From an uncultured Bacteroidales bacterium (GTDB lineage Bacteria; Bacteroidota; Bacteroidia; Bacteroidales; F082): a stretch of 64,000 bases of DNA. Positions 25,708 through 34,908 of this stretch are shown in pieces. The notes under the pieces are model-generated. The model did no database searches, had not been told where the DNA came from, and worked only from the letters and a program-made list of their open reading frames with translations. The position numbers were made by a program, and so were the translations under genes. Numbering within the stretch: position 1 is the stretch's first letter; each line of letters starts with the position of its first letter. The stretch lies in assembly GCA_947304185.1 (NCBI GenBank), contig CAMZAM010000003.1, positions 1 to 64,000 on the forward strand. Reading direction: 5' to 3'.

Positions 25708-27681
25708 ATGAGGCGATATATACTACTGGTTATTGTTTTGTTTTTATCAATCCCTCTTTTTGCCCAGCTTGAGGTGAAAGAGGACTCGTTTAAAAAGGTT
25801 GATGGCTTCGTGAATTTGAATCCTAACATCCAGTCTGACGATAACGATGTGCTTTTCTCTGTTATAAAAATAAGGACGGAGAATATCAATGACAAACAGC
25901 GTCATGAGCTGTTGTTTGAAGGCAATTTGGCTACTTTTATCGAAGTTGAATACAAGGTTGGTGAGGTGTGGGTTTATTTGAGCAGTTTGCCAGCCACTTA
26001 CCTTAAGATTTCTCATCCCGACATGAGCTCTACTGAATATTGGTTTCCTTTCGATTTGGAGCCTAAACAAGGATATGAATTAACGATTGTAAATAAATTC
26101 AACTACACCCCGGTACCTGAAAGAAACGACTATAACTATTTGATTGTCAGAGCTGACCAGAACAATGCAATGATATATTTTGATGATGTTTTTATTGGCC
26201 AGCAGGAAGCTTCAAAACTATATAAAGTGGGGGAGAAACACAAATGGCGTATCGACTGCGAGTATTATCATTCTGAAGCAGGAGAATCTGAAATTATTTT
26301 AGGAGATCCAATAATGATTGAAAAGGCTCTTAGACCTGCTTTCGGCTATCTTAACATAACAAGTGAACCTGAAAGTGGTGCGATGGTTTTTATTGACGGC
26401 AAGAACGTGGGCGTGACTCCATATAAAACAGGAAAGATAAAGAGCGGGCAGCATACTGTGAAGATTGTCAAAGAAATGTATAATGAATCGGAAAAGGTAA
26501 TCACTGTAACAGATGGGAATACAATGGATGTAAAACTGACTATGTCGGCGAAATTTGTTAATGTGACAGTGCAGACTGATTCTGAATCAGAGATTTATAT
26601 TGACAATAAAAGAGTTGGCAATGGCGGTTGGACTGGACGTTTGTATGAAGGAGATCATGTTTTTGAGGCAAAGAAAGTGTCGCATCGCACGTCCATAAAA
26701 AGTGTAAAAATCGCACTCGGTAAAGATGAAAAGATAGTCATTCCCAATCCTGAACCAATTTATGGTACGCTTAATGTATCTTCAAATCCAATGGGAGCTA
26801 ACATAATTATAGATGGGAAAGACTATGGCACAACGCCGAGAGTGATAAACAATGTTTTGATAGGCAGACACTCAATAAAGATTGATAAAAAAGGCTGTAA
26901 CCCCGAAACGAAAGAGGTGGAGGTGACTGAAAACACTATGATTGATGTGAATGTGACGTTATCTGTAGGCGAAAGTGTAACGATTACTACCTCTCCGAGT
27001 GATGCAAAAATATACATTGATGGGAAGGAAGCAGGATCATCACCACTAAAGACTGTGTTATCATATGGTTACCATACCCTAAGTGCCCAAAAAGGGAAAA
27101 AATCGGCATATAAATCAGTCAACATTTCAAAATATGTAAGTAATTATCACCTAAAATTGGAAAAAGAAACATTATCAAGTTATGTACAAAGCGGTTATAA
27201 GTTTATAACTCTTAATGGCGCTATTAACCAATATGGTGATATGTCGTATGGGTTAACTATTGGAAGTATGAGAAAATTCGGATGGTTTGGGAGCATTATG
27301 ACAAACTTTAATTTTGATACCAAATATGATTATGAATGTGATGCAGACCATTATGTAATGGCTAACGGTAACTTGTATTATCCGAAATACACTGGCAATG
27401 AAGTGTTTAACTCGTTATCGCTTTTGGGAGGTGTGCTGATGCGTCTTATTGGACCAGTAGCTATGCGAGTCGGCGTGGGATATGGCATTAGAACAAAACG
27501 CTATGAAACAGACAATGAATACTGGGTGAAAAACACAACCATTAGCACACAAGGCATGGACGCCTCATTGGGCTTGCAATGCAATTTTAGAGGATGTGTT
27601 ATATCAATGGATTGTGTTACGACCAATTTTAAAATTTGGGAAGCAAAAATCGGGTTGGGTTACGGACATAAAAACAAATAG
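25708..27681 (+). CDS. PEGA-domain surface protein with C-terminal barrel-like region
   Basis: This 657-residue protein has a signal peptide (1-19, ending LFAQ) and an N-terminal beta-rich domain (about 20-210). About four PEGA repeats follow (215-480), seen as GYLNITSEPESGAMVFIDGKNVGVTPYK, GTLNVSSNPMGANIIIDGKDYGTTP and VTITTSPSDAKIYIDGKEAGSSP, with a degenerate one at about 284-350. The C-terminal 170 residues have alternating aromatic strands (MRVGVGYGIRTK, KIGLGYGHKNK) like a small outer-membrane barrel. PEGA repeats usually decorate the cell surface. Codon use is AT-richer than the neighbours. The FISUMP lipoprotein starts 2 nt later, so the two are co-transcribed. Confidence 0.82.
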   Translation: MRRYILLVIVLFLSIPLFAQLEVKEDSFKKVDGFVNLNPNIQSDDNDVLFSVIKIRTENINDKQRHELLFEGNLATFIEVEYKVGEVWVYLSSLPATYLKISHPDMSSTEYWFPFDLEPKQGYELTIVNKFNYTPVPERNDYNYLIVRADQNNAMIYFDDVFIGQQEASKLYKVGEKHKWRIDCEYYHSEAGESEIILGDPIMIEKALRPAFGYLNITSEPESGAMVFIDGKNVGVTPYKTGKIKSGQHTVKIVKEMYNESEKVITVTDGNTMDVKLTMSAKFVNVTVQTDSESEIYIDNKRVGNGGWTGRLYEGDHVFEAKKVSHRTSIKSVKIALGKDEKIVIPNPEPIYGTLNVSSNPMGANIIIDGKDYGTTPRVINNVLIGRHSIKIDKKGCNPETKEVEVTENTMIDVNVTLSVGESVTITTSPSDAKIYIDGKEAGSSPLKTVLSYGYHTLSAQKGKKSAYKSVNISKYVSNYHLKLEKETLSSYVQSGYKFITLNGAINQYGDMSYGLTIGSMRKFGWFGSIMTNFNFDTKYDYECDADHYVMANGNLYYPKYTGNEVFNSLSLLGGVLMRLIGPVAMRVGVGYGIRTKRYETDNEYWVKNTTISTQGMDASLGLQCNFRGCVISMDCVTTNFKIWEAKIGLGYGHKNK

Positions 27682-27683
27682 CT

Positions 27684-29420
27684 ATGAAAAACAGACTCAT
27701 ATTTATCATAATAATCCTATCCTTTCTCTTTTCGACTTGTAAAAAAGACGAGTTGGAAATATACGACGTTACAATCAATGGATATAATGTGATAACAGGC
27801 ACCACGTCGGTGCAAATAACGGTGCGTTACACATATCCTACTGCTCTAAAAAGTGTTGTGGGATATATTAGTCCAAACATCGACATGAGCGATTCAAAAA
27901 TTACAAACGGTGAAATAAACGACAGGCGTTTTATTGTGCAATTTGAAAATCTTGTGGCAAACACCCATTACTATTATTATTACGAGTATAATAACGGAGT
28001 TGATGTTATTAAGACTTCTGTTAAAAAAGTTACAACCAACGATTACAATTTGCCGACCGTAACAACTCTTAATGTATCTAATATTACCGCCATATACGCG
28101 ACATGTGGTGGCAATGTCACAGATGACGGTGGATCGGCTGTGACAGAACGTGGTGTTTGTTGGAGTACAATTCAGAATCCAACAATAGCAGATAGCCATT
28201 CAACGGATGGCACGGGAACTGGCAGTTTTATTAGCAATATGACCGAACTGGCTATAAATACGAAGTATTATGTAAGAGCTTATGCCATAAACATAAAAGG
28301 TATAAGTTACGGAGAACAAAAGTATTTTACAACTCGAGATGGTCTTCCAATAGTTACAACGTCGGCGGTAACAGATATTACAGAAACTTCAGCAATATGC
28401 GGCGGATTTGTTAGTTGTGATTGTGGCTTTGAAATAACACATAGAGGTGTTTGTTGGAGCACAAGTCAGAACCCAACAATAGCAGACAGCCATACAACAG
28501 ATGGTATCGGGACTGGCAATTTTATAAGCAATATGACTGAATTGGATTCGTACACATTTTACTATGTTAGAGCCTACGCTACTAATAGAACCGGTACAAG
28601 TTATGGGGCGCAGAAGACATTTAAGGTGACAGATGGCACAACAGGAGGAAAATTTTCTGTTAGTGCTACAAAAACGGTGTGTTTTTCACAAGGCAACCTG
28701 CAATATATCGGTAGCGCCAGCCCGCCTTATTGGAGATTTGCCGAGCATCAGTGGGATTATCTCGGCAACAACGGTCAGAGTAGCACAAGTCCAGATGTTG
28801 ACCGAGACCTATTTGGTTGGGGCACTAGTGGCTATAGTCATGGTGCCGTTTGCTACCAGCCATGGAGCATATCACAAACGAATAGCGACTATTATGCTTA
28901 CGGTAATTACAGCAATAATCTTAACGACCAGACAGGTCAAGCCGATTGGGGATATAACCCGATAAGTAACGGTGGAAATGAACCTAATAGGTGGCGTGCA
29001 TTGACGAATGGTGAATGGAGATATGTGTTCAACACCAGAAGCACGTCATCAGGAATAAGATACGCCAAAGCACGAGTTTGCGGGGTAAATGGCGTAATGC
29101 TTCTGCCAGACGACTGGAGTAGTTCATACTATAGCCTGAGCAACACCAACACAGGTAACGCGAGTTACGACAGTAACACCATCTCTGCCTCGCAGTGGAA
29201 TAAGTTGGAGCAGCATGGGGCTGTCTTCCTGCCTGCCGCAGGTGTTCGAAGCGGAACGAATGTCTTCAATGTTGGCGCATACGGTTTCTACTGGTCGGCT
29301 ACGTATAACAATAATGACTACTCTTACAGCGTGTACTTCTACGATTCGTACCTGAATGCTGCGAATGGTCGAGATCGCCGCTACGGTCAGAGTGTACGTC
29401 TTGTTTGTGATGTTGAATAA
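27684..29420 (+). CDS. FISUMP-type surface lipoprotein with Fn3-like repeats; possible DGR variable protein
   Basis: This 578-residue protein has a lipoprotein signal with Cys19 followed by KKDE, which fits a Bacteroidetes surface-export tag. An N-terminal beta-domain precedes two Fn3-like repeats (about 130-215 and 220-310), each with RGVCWST.QNPTIADSH.TDG.GTG.FISNMTEL. The C-terminal CLec/FISUMP domain (about 315-578) ends GFYWSAT ... GQSVRLVCDVE. In the last 40 residues nearly all variable codons are of the NNC/NNT type expected from adenine mutagenesis of AAY codons. Binding function is inferred; no reverse transcriptase is in the window. Confidence 0.8.
   Translation: MKNRLIFIIIILSFLFSTCKKDELEIYDVTINGYNVITGTTSVQITVRYTYPTALKSVVGYISPNIDMSDSKITNGEINDRRFIVQFENLVANTHYYYYYEYNNGVDVIKTSVKKVTTNDYNLPTVTTLNVSNITAIYATCGGNVTDDGGSAVTERGVCWSTIQNPTIADSHSTDGTGTGSFISNMTELAINTKYYVRAYAINIKGISYGEQKYFTTRDGLPIVTTSAVTDITETSAICGGFVSCDCGFEITHRGVCWSTSQNPTIADSHTTDGIGTGNFISNMTELDSYTFYYVRAYATNRTGTSYGAQKTFKVTDGTTGGKFSVSATKTVCFSQGNLQYIGSASPPYWRFAEHQWDYLGNNGQSSTSPDVDRDLFGWGTSGYSHGAVCYQPWSISQTNSDYYAYGNYSNNLNDQTGQADWGYNPISNGGNEPNRWRALTNGEWRYVFNTRSTSSGIRYAKARVCGVNGVMLLPDDWSSSYYSLSNTNTGNASYDSNTISASQWNKLEQHGAVFLPAAGVRSGTNVFNVGAYGFYWSATYNNNDYSYSVYFYDSYLNAANGRDRRYGQSVRLVCDVE
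29307..29401 (+). other. Candidate DGR-type variable region
   Basis: From after YWSAT to SVRLV, codons run AAC AAT AAT GAC TAC TCT TAC AGC, then TAC, TAC GAT, TAC, AAT, AAT GGT, GAT CGC CGC TAC: almost all third bases are C or T. This is what A-directed mutagenesis of an AAY-rich template would leave. The template repeat would have to lie elsewhere. Confidence 0.4.
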
Positions 29421-29519
29421 ACTCAAATGAATAAGTATTTTACTATTGCCGATATAACAAAAATACTTTGTTTTTGTTCAAAAATGACTTGTCTCTGATT
29501 TTTGTTGGATAGTTCTGCT

Positions 29520-29527
29520 TAGTTTTG
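29520..29527 (+). promoter_or_regulatory. -7 box for trypsin-like gene
   Basis: TAGTTTTG matches TAnnTTTG. It is 16 nt before the ATG at 29544, so the 5' UTR would be very short. Confidence 0.5.
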
Positions 29528-29543
29528 CAGAAAAAATTATTTT

Positions 29544-30290
29544 ATGGAAGACTTTGATGAAATCATTGATTATGAATGGATGGACGATAGCTTTATTATT
29601 GATGAAAAAGATTGTTTGAAATTAGCATCTAATTATGATGAATTGCATTCAGGCAAAATATCATACAAATATTTTGTTCCGATGTTTTCCGATAAAGACC
29701 TAACTAATTTTAGAGGGAATGGCGTAATTATCGGAAAATATCTAATTTCGGCAGCACATGTGTCCCAATCATACCATAGATCTAAAAAAAATAGGGAAAA
29801 CTATTATCAAATGTGGTTCAAATATGATAACAGCTGCATAATGATTACAGATGACGATTTAATATTTGATGGGAGGCTATTTGATGATGAGGACGGAAAT
29901 AACAAAGATGTAGTTATATATCAATTAAAAGAGATAAAAAGTGATCTGATTCTGTCTGAACAAAAGGTAATGGTGACTAAAAATCTAAAATTTAGACCAA
30001 TAAGATTCTATGATGGCATGTTGGATAAGAATCCAGGAGAATCTCCATGTACAATATGCTCGGAGGTTGTTAAATCTGGTAAGAATGGCAATTTGATATG
30101 GAAAAACTGTTTCAAGGTTAATTTTCCACATCGTATTGATAATGGAGACAGTGGTAGCCCAATATATTTGAATAATATTGTTTTCGGAATACTAATAGAA
30201 AAGTACATCAAAGAAGATGGTGCATATGGTAAAGTACTGGATTCGCGGTATATCAAAAGTATTATCGATGATTATGAATCTAAAAAATGA
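29544..30290 (+). CDS. Trypsin-like serine protease without signal peptide
   Basis: This 248-residue protein shows a chymotrypsin-fold triad: His72 in LISAAHV, Asp122 in NNKDVVIYQL (replacing the usual NDIALL), and Ser203 in DNGDSGSPIYL followed by VFGIL. No signal peptide or membrane segment precedes the domain; the first 20 residues are strongly acidic (EDFDEIIDYEWMDD). So it is predicted to be cytosolic, unusual for this family in Bacteroidetes. Base composition is AT-rich, in an accessory setting between surface-protein genes and an ORF6N gene. A role in phage defence or regulated proteolysis is possible but unsupported by other system genes. Confidence 0.75.
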   Translation: MEDFDEIIDYEWMDDSFIIDEKDCLKLASNYDELHSGKISYKYFVPMFSDKDLTNFRGNGVIIGKYLISAAHVSQSYHRSKKNRENYYQMWFKYDNSCIMITDDDLIFDGRLFDDEDGNNKDVVIYQLKEIKSDLILSEQKVMVTKNLKFRPIRFYDGMLDKNPGESPCTICSEVVKSGKNGNLIWKNCFKVNFPHRIDNGDSGSPIYLNNIVFGILIEKYIKEDGAYGKVLDSRYIKSIIDDYESKK

Positions 30291-30408
30291 CGATAAAGGT
30301 AGTATATCCCAACCCTTAACAATCCCTTCCTTCCTAATTAACTCTCAGCGCAGTTGTTAGGGAATAACCGCCTCAACCGCCTTTAGCGGCGGCAGTAAAG
30401 GCGACTAT
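30291..30408. other. Convergent intergenic region with short GC-rich repeats
   Basis: The 118-nt gap between convergent genes contains two ACCGCC units (from about 30367) and a CCGCCTTTAGCGGCGG palindrome of 4-5 bp near 30378-30393, directly before the terminator at 30401. No gene was recognised. Confidence 0.5.
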
Positions 30409-30428
30409 TTAGTCGCACAATTTTTTAA
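30401..30428 (+). terminator. Terminator overlapping the 3' end of the ORF6N gene
   Basis: GCGACTA-TT-TAGTCGC (30401-30416) is a perfect 7-bp hairpin followed by ACAA and T6 on the plus strand. It should stop transcripts from the trypsin-like gene. The ORF6N stop codon (30409-30411) lies in its loop region. Confidence 0.65.
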
Positions 30429-31347
30429 TAAGTGCCTCAACCATCCATGAATCATTTATCAAATTCACGCCAAAGCATTTCTTGCCGGCATCTTTAATTG
30501 AGGCACCGATATGATAAGCCATGGCGTGGTCAATAATTATGAACCTGTCGTGAAATTTATCAGAAAAATGCAAAGTCAAATTGGGATATTGTGAATTGAA
30601 CTTGTCAATATCGGTTTTCGTTAGTTTAGTGTTTCTGGATGTAAATATTTGAATATCAACATTTTCTTTCTTTTTTGAAAGAATGTCTAAAGTTTCAGTA
30701 TTTACGTAATTATCAATCAAAACAATATCCTTTTCAGCTTTTTGCACTATTGAAACCATCAAACTGAAAGCATCATATATCTGGCCGTCGAAAAAAAGTT
30801 TTTGCTTGTCTTCTTGCTCATTTTTCTCCAACAAAGTCAAAACATGGTCAATTTTCCTGTCGTTTTCCAAAAGATGAACATCATGCTCAATAATGTGTTG
30901 CTTTATGCTGTCAATTTCTACAAAAATCTTGGCATTGTTCTGCACAAAGTGCCGCATCGCCACAAAAGCATCGATGATTTTGATACTTGTTTCCACTGCA
31001 GTGTCACTGTTTAAAACTGAAGCAAGCATTGATACGCCTTGTTCAGTGAAAGCATAAGGATTGGTTGATGAATGTTTCAGCGCTTGCAACCGGTCGCAAT
31101 TTGCGACCAGTTTAAGTGTTTCATAATCAGAGAGTTGAAACATAAAGCGTTCTGGAAAACGTTCAATATTGCGTTTTACCTGTTCGTTTAGTCTTTTTGT
31201 TTTTACACCATAGATTTCTGATAAATCTCTGTCAATCATCACGTTAACTCCGCGGATGCAAAAAATTCCGTCCTCAATTTCTTTAATCGAATCTGAGTTG
31301 TTATAAACTATAATGTTACCATTGCTTGTATTAATCAAAGGTTTCAT
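30409..31347 (-). CDS. ORF6N domain protein with C-terminal PLD-like domain
   Basis: This 312-residue protein has an N-terminal ORF6N DNA-binding domain (about 25-135: VMIDRDLSEIYGVKTKRLNEQV, NIERFPERFMFQL, YAFTEQGVSML). A coiled linker (about 140-185) leads to a PLD-like C-terminal domain with a degenerate HKD motif (H266-D-R268 ... D273 in HDRFIIIDH, then GASIKDAG). Related ORF6N-PLD proteins are scattered in Bacteroidetes, often near mobile or toxin loci. It may be a DNA-binding nuclease or regulator; whether the single HxR motif is active is unclear. Start at 31347, downstream of a good promoter. Confidence 0.82.
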   Translation of the reverse strand: MKPLINTSNGNIIVYNNSDSIKEIEDGIFCIRGVNVMIDRDLSEIYGVKTKRLNEQVKRNIERFPERFMFQLSDYETLKLVANCDRLQALKHSSTNPYAFTEQGVSMLASVLNSDTAVETSIKIIDAFVAMRHFVQNNAKIFVEIDSIKQHIIEHDVHLLENDRKIDHVLTLLEKNEQEDKQKLFFDGQIYDAFSLMVSIVQKAEKDIVLIDNYVNTETLDILSKKKENVDIQIFTSRNTKLTKTDIDKFNSQYPNLTLHFSDKFHDRFIIIDHAMAYHIGASIKDAGKKCFGVNLINDSWMVEALIKKLCD

Positions 31348-31375
31348 ATTTATATTAGTTTTGAAATTATCACTG

Positions 31376-31406
31376 CAAAGATACAATTAATTCTCATTCG
31401 CGCAAC
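31376..31406 (-). promoter_or_regulatory. ORF6N promoter (-33/-7)
   Basis: On the minus strand GTTG (plus 31403-31406), a 19-nt spacer and TATCTTTG (plus 31376-31383), 28 nt upstream of the ATG at 31347. Confidence 0.65.
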
Positions 31407-31516
31407 ATGGTTATGAAATTTTTATTAATGGCAATTACATATTGCGTTGTCGGTCAGGTAGATAGGGTTCGTGCGGGTCTGTTGAAAAATAATTTGAAAA
31501 ATTTTTTTAAAAAAAT

Positions 31517-31547
31517 GTTGTACGTATTGAAAAATGTAGTAATTTTG
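31517..31547 (+). promoter_or_regulatory. str operon promoter (-33/-7)
   Basis: GTTG (31517-31520), a 19-nt spacer and TAATTTTG (31540-31547). Transcription would start near 31554 and give a leader of about 260 nt before rpsL. Between this and the ORF6N promoter (31407-31516) nothing else was recognised. Confidence 0.75.
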
Positions 31548-31555
31548 CAGCCCGA

Positions 31556-31813
31556 AAAAAGGTAGTAAATGTTGCCTCATTTACCAATAGTAAGGACCTG
31601 ATAAAGAAAACGTTATAGGTTCTTGCACCGTAAGTCGCTCAAACTCAACCCCTTAGGCTTCGGTGTGTTTTGATAAACAAAAGTCCGTAATGTGACTTGT
31701 CAAATCCTTACTACATGCGTAAAATGCTTCAAGAATTACCGTTTTTTACTGGTGATAAGAGAGAAATTTATCTATCAACAAAATAAAAATAATAATTTAA
31801 ACGCAATTAAAGA
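31556..31813 (+). ncRNA. Structured 5' leader of the str operon (candidate r-protein autoregulatory RNA)
   Basis: Several helices can be drawn by eye. GTAAATG/CATTTAC (31565-31571 with 31578-31584) comes first. TAGTAAGGA/TCCTTACTA, 9 bp perfect (31588-31596 with 31705-31713), closes a multibranch loop. Inside it lie ACCTgATAA/TTATAGGT (31596-31620), CCGTAAG/CTTA..CGG within a CACCG/CGGTG stem (31626-31665), and AAGTC/GACTT (31681-31698). A weak GTAA/TTAC stem followed by CG-T6 (31719-31748) may be an attenuator. S7 or S12 feedback is the natural guess; pairing is by inspection only. Confidence 0.5.
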
Positions 31814-32203
31814 ATGCCAACGATTCAACAGTTAGTCCGCAAAGGACGTCAGAAATTGGAAGACAAGAGTAAATCTCCTGCCTTGGATTCTTGCCCACAG
31901 CGCCGCGGCGTTTGTGTTCGTGTTTATACGACCACACCTAAGAAGCCTAATTCGGCAATGCGTAAAGTAGCAAGAGTACGTCTGACAAATCAGAAGGAAG
32001 TCAACGCCTACATTCCAGGCGAAGGCCACAACTTACAGGAGCACTCAATCGTCATGATTAGAGGAGGCCGTGTGAAGGATCTTCCAGGTGTACGTTATCA
32101 CATCATCCGCGGTGCATTGGATACCGCCGGTGTCGACGGCCGCCGTCAGCGCAGATCAAAATACGGTGCAAAGCGTCCTAAAAAAGCAGCAGCAAAGAAG
32201 TAA
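31814..32203 (+). CDS. rpsL: 30S ribosomal protein S12
   Basis: S12 sits at the decoding centre. The 129 residues contain [11 protein letters not shown] and [13 protein letters not shown], with the streptomycin-sensitive Lys in both loops (KKPNS and RVKDLPG), so no resistance substitution is visible there. A short KKAAAKK tail follows. First gene of the str-S10-spc-alpha superoperon; rpsG follows after 21 nt. The leader upstream is structured. Confidence 0.98.
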   Translation: MPTIQQLVRKGRQKLEDKSKSPALDSCPQRRGVCVRVYTTTPKKPNSAMRKVARVRLTNQKEVNAYIPGEGHNLQEHSIVMIRGGRVKDLPGVRYHIIRGALDTAGVDGRRQRRSKYGAKRPKKAAAKK

Positions 32204-32224
32204 AATCAAGTAAATGCTTAAGAA

Positions 32225-32692
32225 ATGAGAAAAGCTAAACCAAAGAAAAGAATCATCCTTCCGGATCCAAAGTACGGTGATGTCACAGTCACAAAGTTCG
32301 TGAACAACATCATGCTCAAGGGTAAGAAGAACCTCGCTTACGAGATTTTCTACCAGGCAATGGACATCGTTCAGGAAAAACTTCAGGAAGACCCTGTCGA
32401 AGTATGGAAGAAAGCATTGGCAAACGTTACCCCACAGGTCGAGGTCAGAAGCCGTCGTATCGGTGGTGCAACATTCCAGATCCCATCAGAGATCCGTCCT
32501 TCACGTAAACAGAGCATGGGTATGAAGAACCTTATCGGTTACGCTCGCAAACGCCATGAGCGCTCAATGGGCGAAAAACTCGCAGGTGAAATCATGCAGG
32601 CTTACAAAGAAGAAGGCGCAGCTTTCAAGAAGAAGGAAGAAATCCACAGAATGGCAGACGCTAACAAGGCGTTCTCACATTTCAGATTCTAA
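32225..32692 (+). CDS. rpsG: 30S ribosomal protein S7
   Basis: The 155-residue primary binder of the 16S 3' domain includes [23 protein letters not shown] and [20 protein letters not shown]. In E. coli S7 is the feedback regulator of the str operon, which makes it a candidate ligand for the leader at 31556. fusA starts 29 nt later. Confidence 0.98.
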   Translation: MRKAKPKKRIILPDPKYGDVTVTKFVNNIMLKGKKNLAYEIFYQAMDIVQEKLQEDPVEVWKKALANVTPQVEVRSRRIGGATFQIPSEIRPSRKQSMGMKNLIGYARKRHERSMGEKLAGEIMQAYKEEGAAFKKKEEIHRMADANKAFSHFRF

Positions 32693-32721
32693 TCCATTAT
32701 ATTAATAAGGTATAAGAAACA

Positions 32722-34842
32722 ATGACTAACGACCTCCATAATACAAACCTCGCTCTGACGCGTAATATCGGCATCATGGCTCACATCGATGCTGGTAAGA
32801 CGACGACAACGGAGCGTATTCTGTATTATACAGGCCGTAATCATCGTATCGGCGAGGTTCACGACGGCGCAGCTACCATGGACTGGATGGTTCAGGAGCA
32901 GGAACGCGGCATCACCATAACCTCAGCAGCCACAACAGTTTACTGGCACCTCAGCGACAACCAATTCAAAATCAACATCATCGACACCCCTGGTCACGTC
33001 GACTTCACCGTTGAAGTGGAACGCTCACTCAGAGTTCTCGATGGTGCTATCGCAATCTTCTGCGCAGTTGGCGGTGTTGAGCCTCAGTCGGAGACAGTGT
33101 GGCGCCAAGCCGACAGATATAACGTGCCACGTATCTGTTTTGTTAACAAAATGGACCGCAGTGGCGCTGACTTCTATAAAGTCCTCGGACAAATCAAAGA
33201 ACGTCTCAATGCCAATCCTATAGCAATCCAGATCCCGATAGGTGAGGAGGATAGCTTCATTGGCGTGGTTGACCTCATCAAGAACAAAGCTCTGCTTTGG
33301 GACGAAGACGAACTCGGCACCCAATTCGACGAAGTCGAGATCCCTGCAGAACTGGCTGATTTAGCAGCAGAATATCGCCTTAAACTCTTAGAAGGCGTCG
33401 CTGAAAACAATGAAGAGCTCCTTGAGAAATTCATGGTCGATCCTGAAACCATCACAGAGGAAGAGATTTACGCAGAATTAAGAAAGGCAACATTAGAATT
33501 GCGTATGTGCCCTGTGATGTGTGGAGCTTCATTCAAAAATAAAGGAGTACAACCTCTCCTCGATGGTGTAGTCCGCTACCTTCCAAGCCCGCTTGACGTC
33601 GACCACGTGACAGGTATCAATCCGAAGACTGAAAAAGAAGAAACACGTAAAGCAGATCCGAAAGAACCATTCTGCGCACTCGCATTCAAGATCGCAACAG
33701 ACCCATACGTAGGCAAGCTCGCGTTCTTCCGTGTCTATTCAGGCACCATGAACGCCGGTCAGGTCGTTCTCAACGTCTCAACAGGCAAACGTGAACGTAT
33801 CCTTAAGATCGTGCAGATGAACGCCAACAAGCAGACACCTCTCGAGAAGATCGAGGCCGGTGATATCGCAGCCGCTGTGGGATTCCGCGAGATCAGAACG
33901 GGTGACACCCTCGCAATTGAAAACAAGCCGATAATCCTCGAGAACATCAAATTCCCTGAGCCAGTCGTGCAGATCGCCGTCGAACCTAAGACGCAGGCCG
34001 ACATGGAGAAGCTCACCATAGCACTCCAGAAGCTTCAGGAAGAAGACCCGACATTTAAAGTTCATACTGATGAGAACTCAGGTCAGACAATCATCTCGGG
34101 CATGGGCGAGCTTCATCTCGACATCATCGTCGACCGTTTGAAACGCGAATTCGGCATCGAGATCAACGAGGGTCAGCCGCAGGTGGCATATAAAGAATCG
34201 TTCACACAGACAGTCCGTTTCCGCGAGGTCTATAAGAAACAGACCGGCGGCAAAGGCAAGTTCGCCGATATTGAGTTTGAGATCGGTCCGGCCGATAACG
34301 GAATGTCAGGTTTGCAGTTCGTCAACGACGTGAAAGGCAATAACATACCGAAAGAGTTCTTCGCTCCTATAGAGAAGGGTTTCAGAGGTGCTATGTCGAA
34401 CGGCGTTTTGGCAGGTTTCCCGATGGATTCTGTCAAGGTGCGTCTCATCGACGGCAGTTCTCATCCTGTTGACAGCGACGACCTCTCGTTTGAGTCGGCA
34501 GCACGCATCGGCTTCAAGGAAGCTGGCGCACAGGCAGGCTCAGTGGTGATGGAGCCTATCATGAAGGTTGAGGTTCAGGTTCCGGCCGACTATCTCGGCG
34601 ATGTTACGGGCGACCTCAACAGACGCAGAGCTGTTTTGCATAATGTGGACGTAGAGCACGGACTTCAGGTTGTTAAAGCCGACGCCCCGCTCGCAGAGAT
34701 GTTCGGATATATCACAACACTTCGCACCTTGACGCAGGGCAGAGGCACATTCAACATGGAGTTCAGCCATTACACAGAGGTTCCTCCGGCGCTCGCTGAC
34801 GTCGTCATAAAGAAAGCGAAAGGAATTTACTTCGTGTTTTAA
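32722..34842 (+). CDS. fusA: Elongation factor G
   Basis: This translocase GTPase has 706 residues. G1 is AHIDAGKT (20-27); RGITITSAA (switch I), DTPGHVDF (G3) and NKMD (G4) follow. Domains II-V are complete, ending [19 protein letters not shown]. No tuf gene follows, unlike E. coli; the operon passes directly to rpsJ after 66 nt of AT-rich spacer without a clear promoter. Confidence 0.98.
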   Translation: MTNDLHNTNLALTRNIGIMAHIDAGKTTTTERILYYTGRNHRIGEVHDGAATMDWMVQEQERGITITSAATTVYWHLSDNQFKINIIDTPGHVDFTVEVERSLRVLDGAIAIFCAVGGVEPQSETVWRQADRYNVPRICFVNKMDRSGADFYKVLGQIKERLNANPIAIQIPIGEEDSFIGVVDLIKNKALLWDEDELGTQFDEVEIPAELADLAAEYRLKLLEGVAENNEELLEKFMVDPETITEEEIYAELRKATLELRMCPVMCGASFKNKGVQPLLDGVVRYLPSPLDVDHVTGINPKTEKEETRKADPKEPFCALAFKIATDPYVGKLAFFRVYSGTMNAGQVVLNVSTGKRERILKIVQMNANKQTPLEKIEAGDIAAAVGFREIRTGDTLAIENKPIILENIKFPEPVVQIAVEPKTQADMEKLTIALQKLQEEDPTFKVHTDENSGQTIISGMGELHLDIIVDRLKREFGIEINEGQPQVAYKESFTQTVRFREVYKKQTGGKGKFADIEFEIGPADNGMSGLQFVNDVKGNNIPKEFFAPIEKGFRGAMSNGVLAGFPMDSVKVRLIDGSSHPVDSDDLSFESAARIGFKEAGAQAGSVVMEPIMKVEVQVPADYLGDVTGDLNRRRAVLHNVDVEHGLQVVKADAPLAEMFGYITTLRTLTQGRGTFNMEFSHYTEVPPALADVVIKKAKGIYFVF

Positions 34843-34908
34843 TTAATAGGAGTCGAAACGTTAACGAAATAAATAGTTAAAAAAATAAATAAATTAAAAA
34901 AAGGTCTT

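Noticed and set aside
31556-31813. tRNA or small protein in the rpsL leader
   Set aside because: No cloverleaf with a T-loop GTTCRA motif could be drawn, and no ORF with a plausible start and composition was seen.
34843-34908. Missing tuf gene between fusA and rpsJ as a deletion
   Set aside because: Absence of tuf at this site is usual in Bacteroidetes gene order, so it is not a local anomaly.
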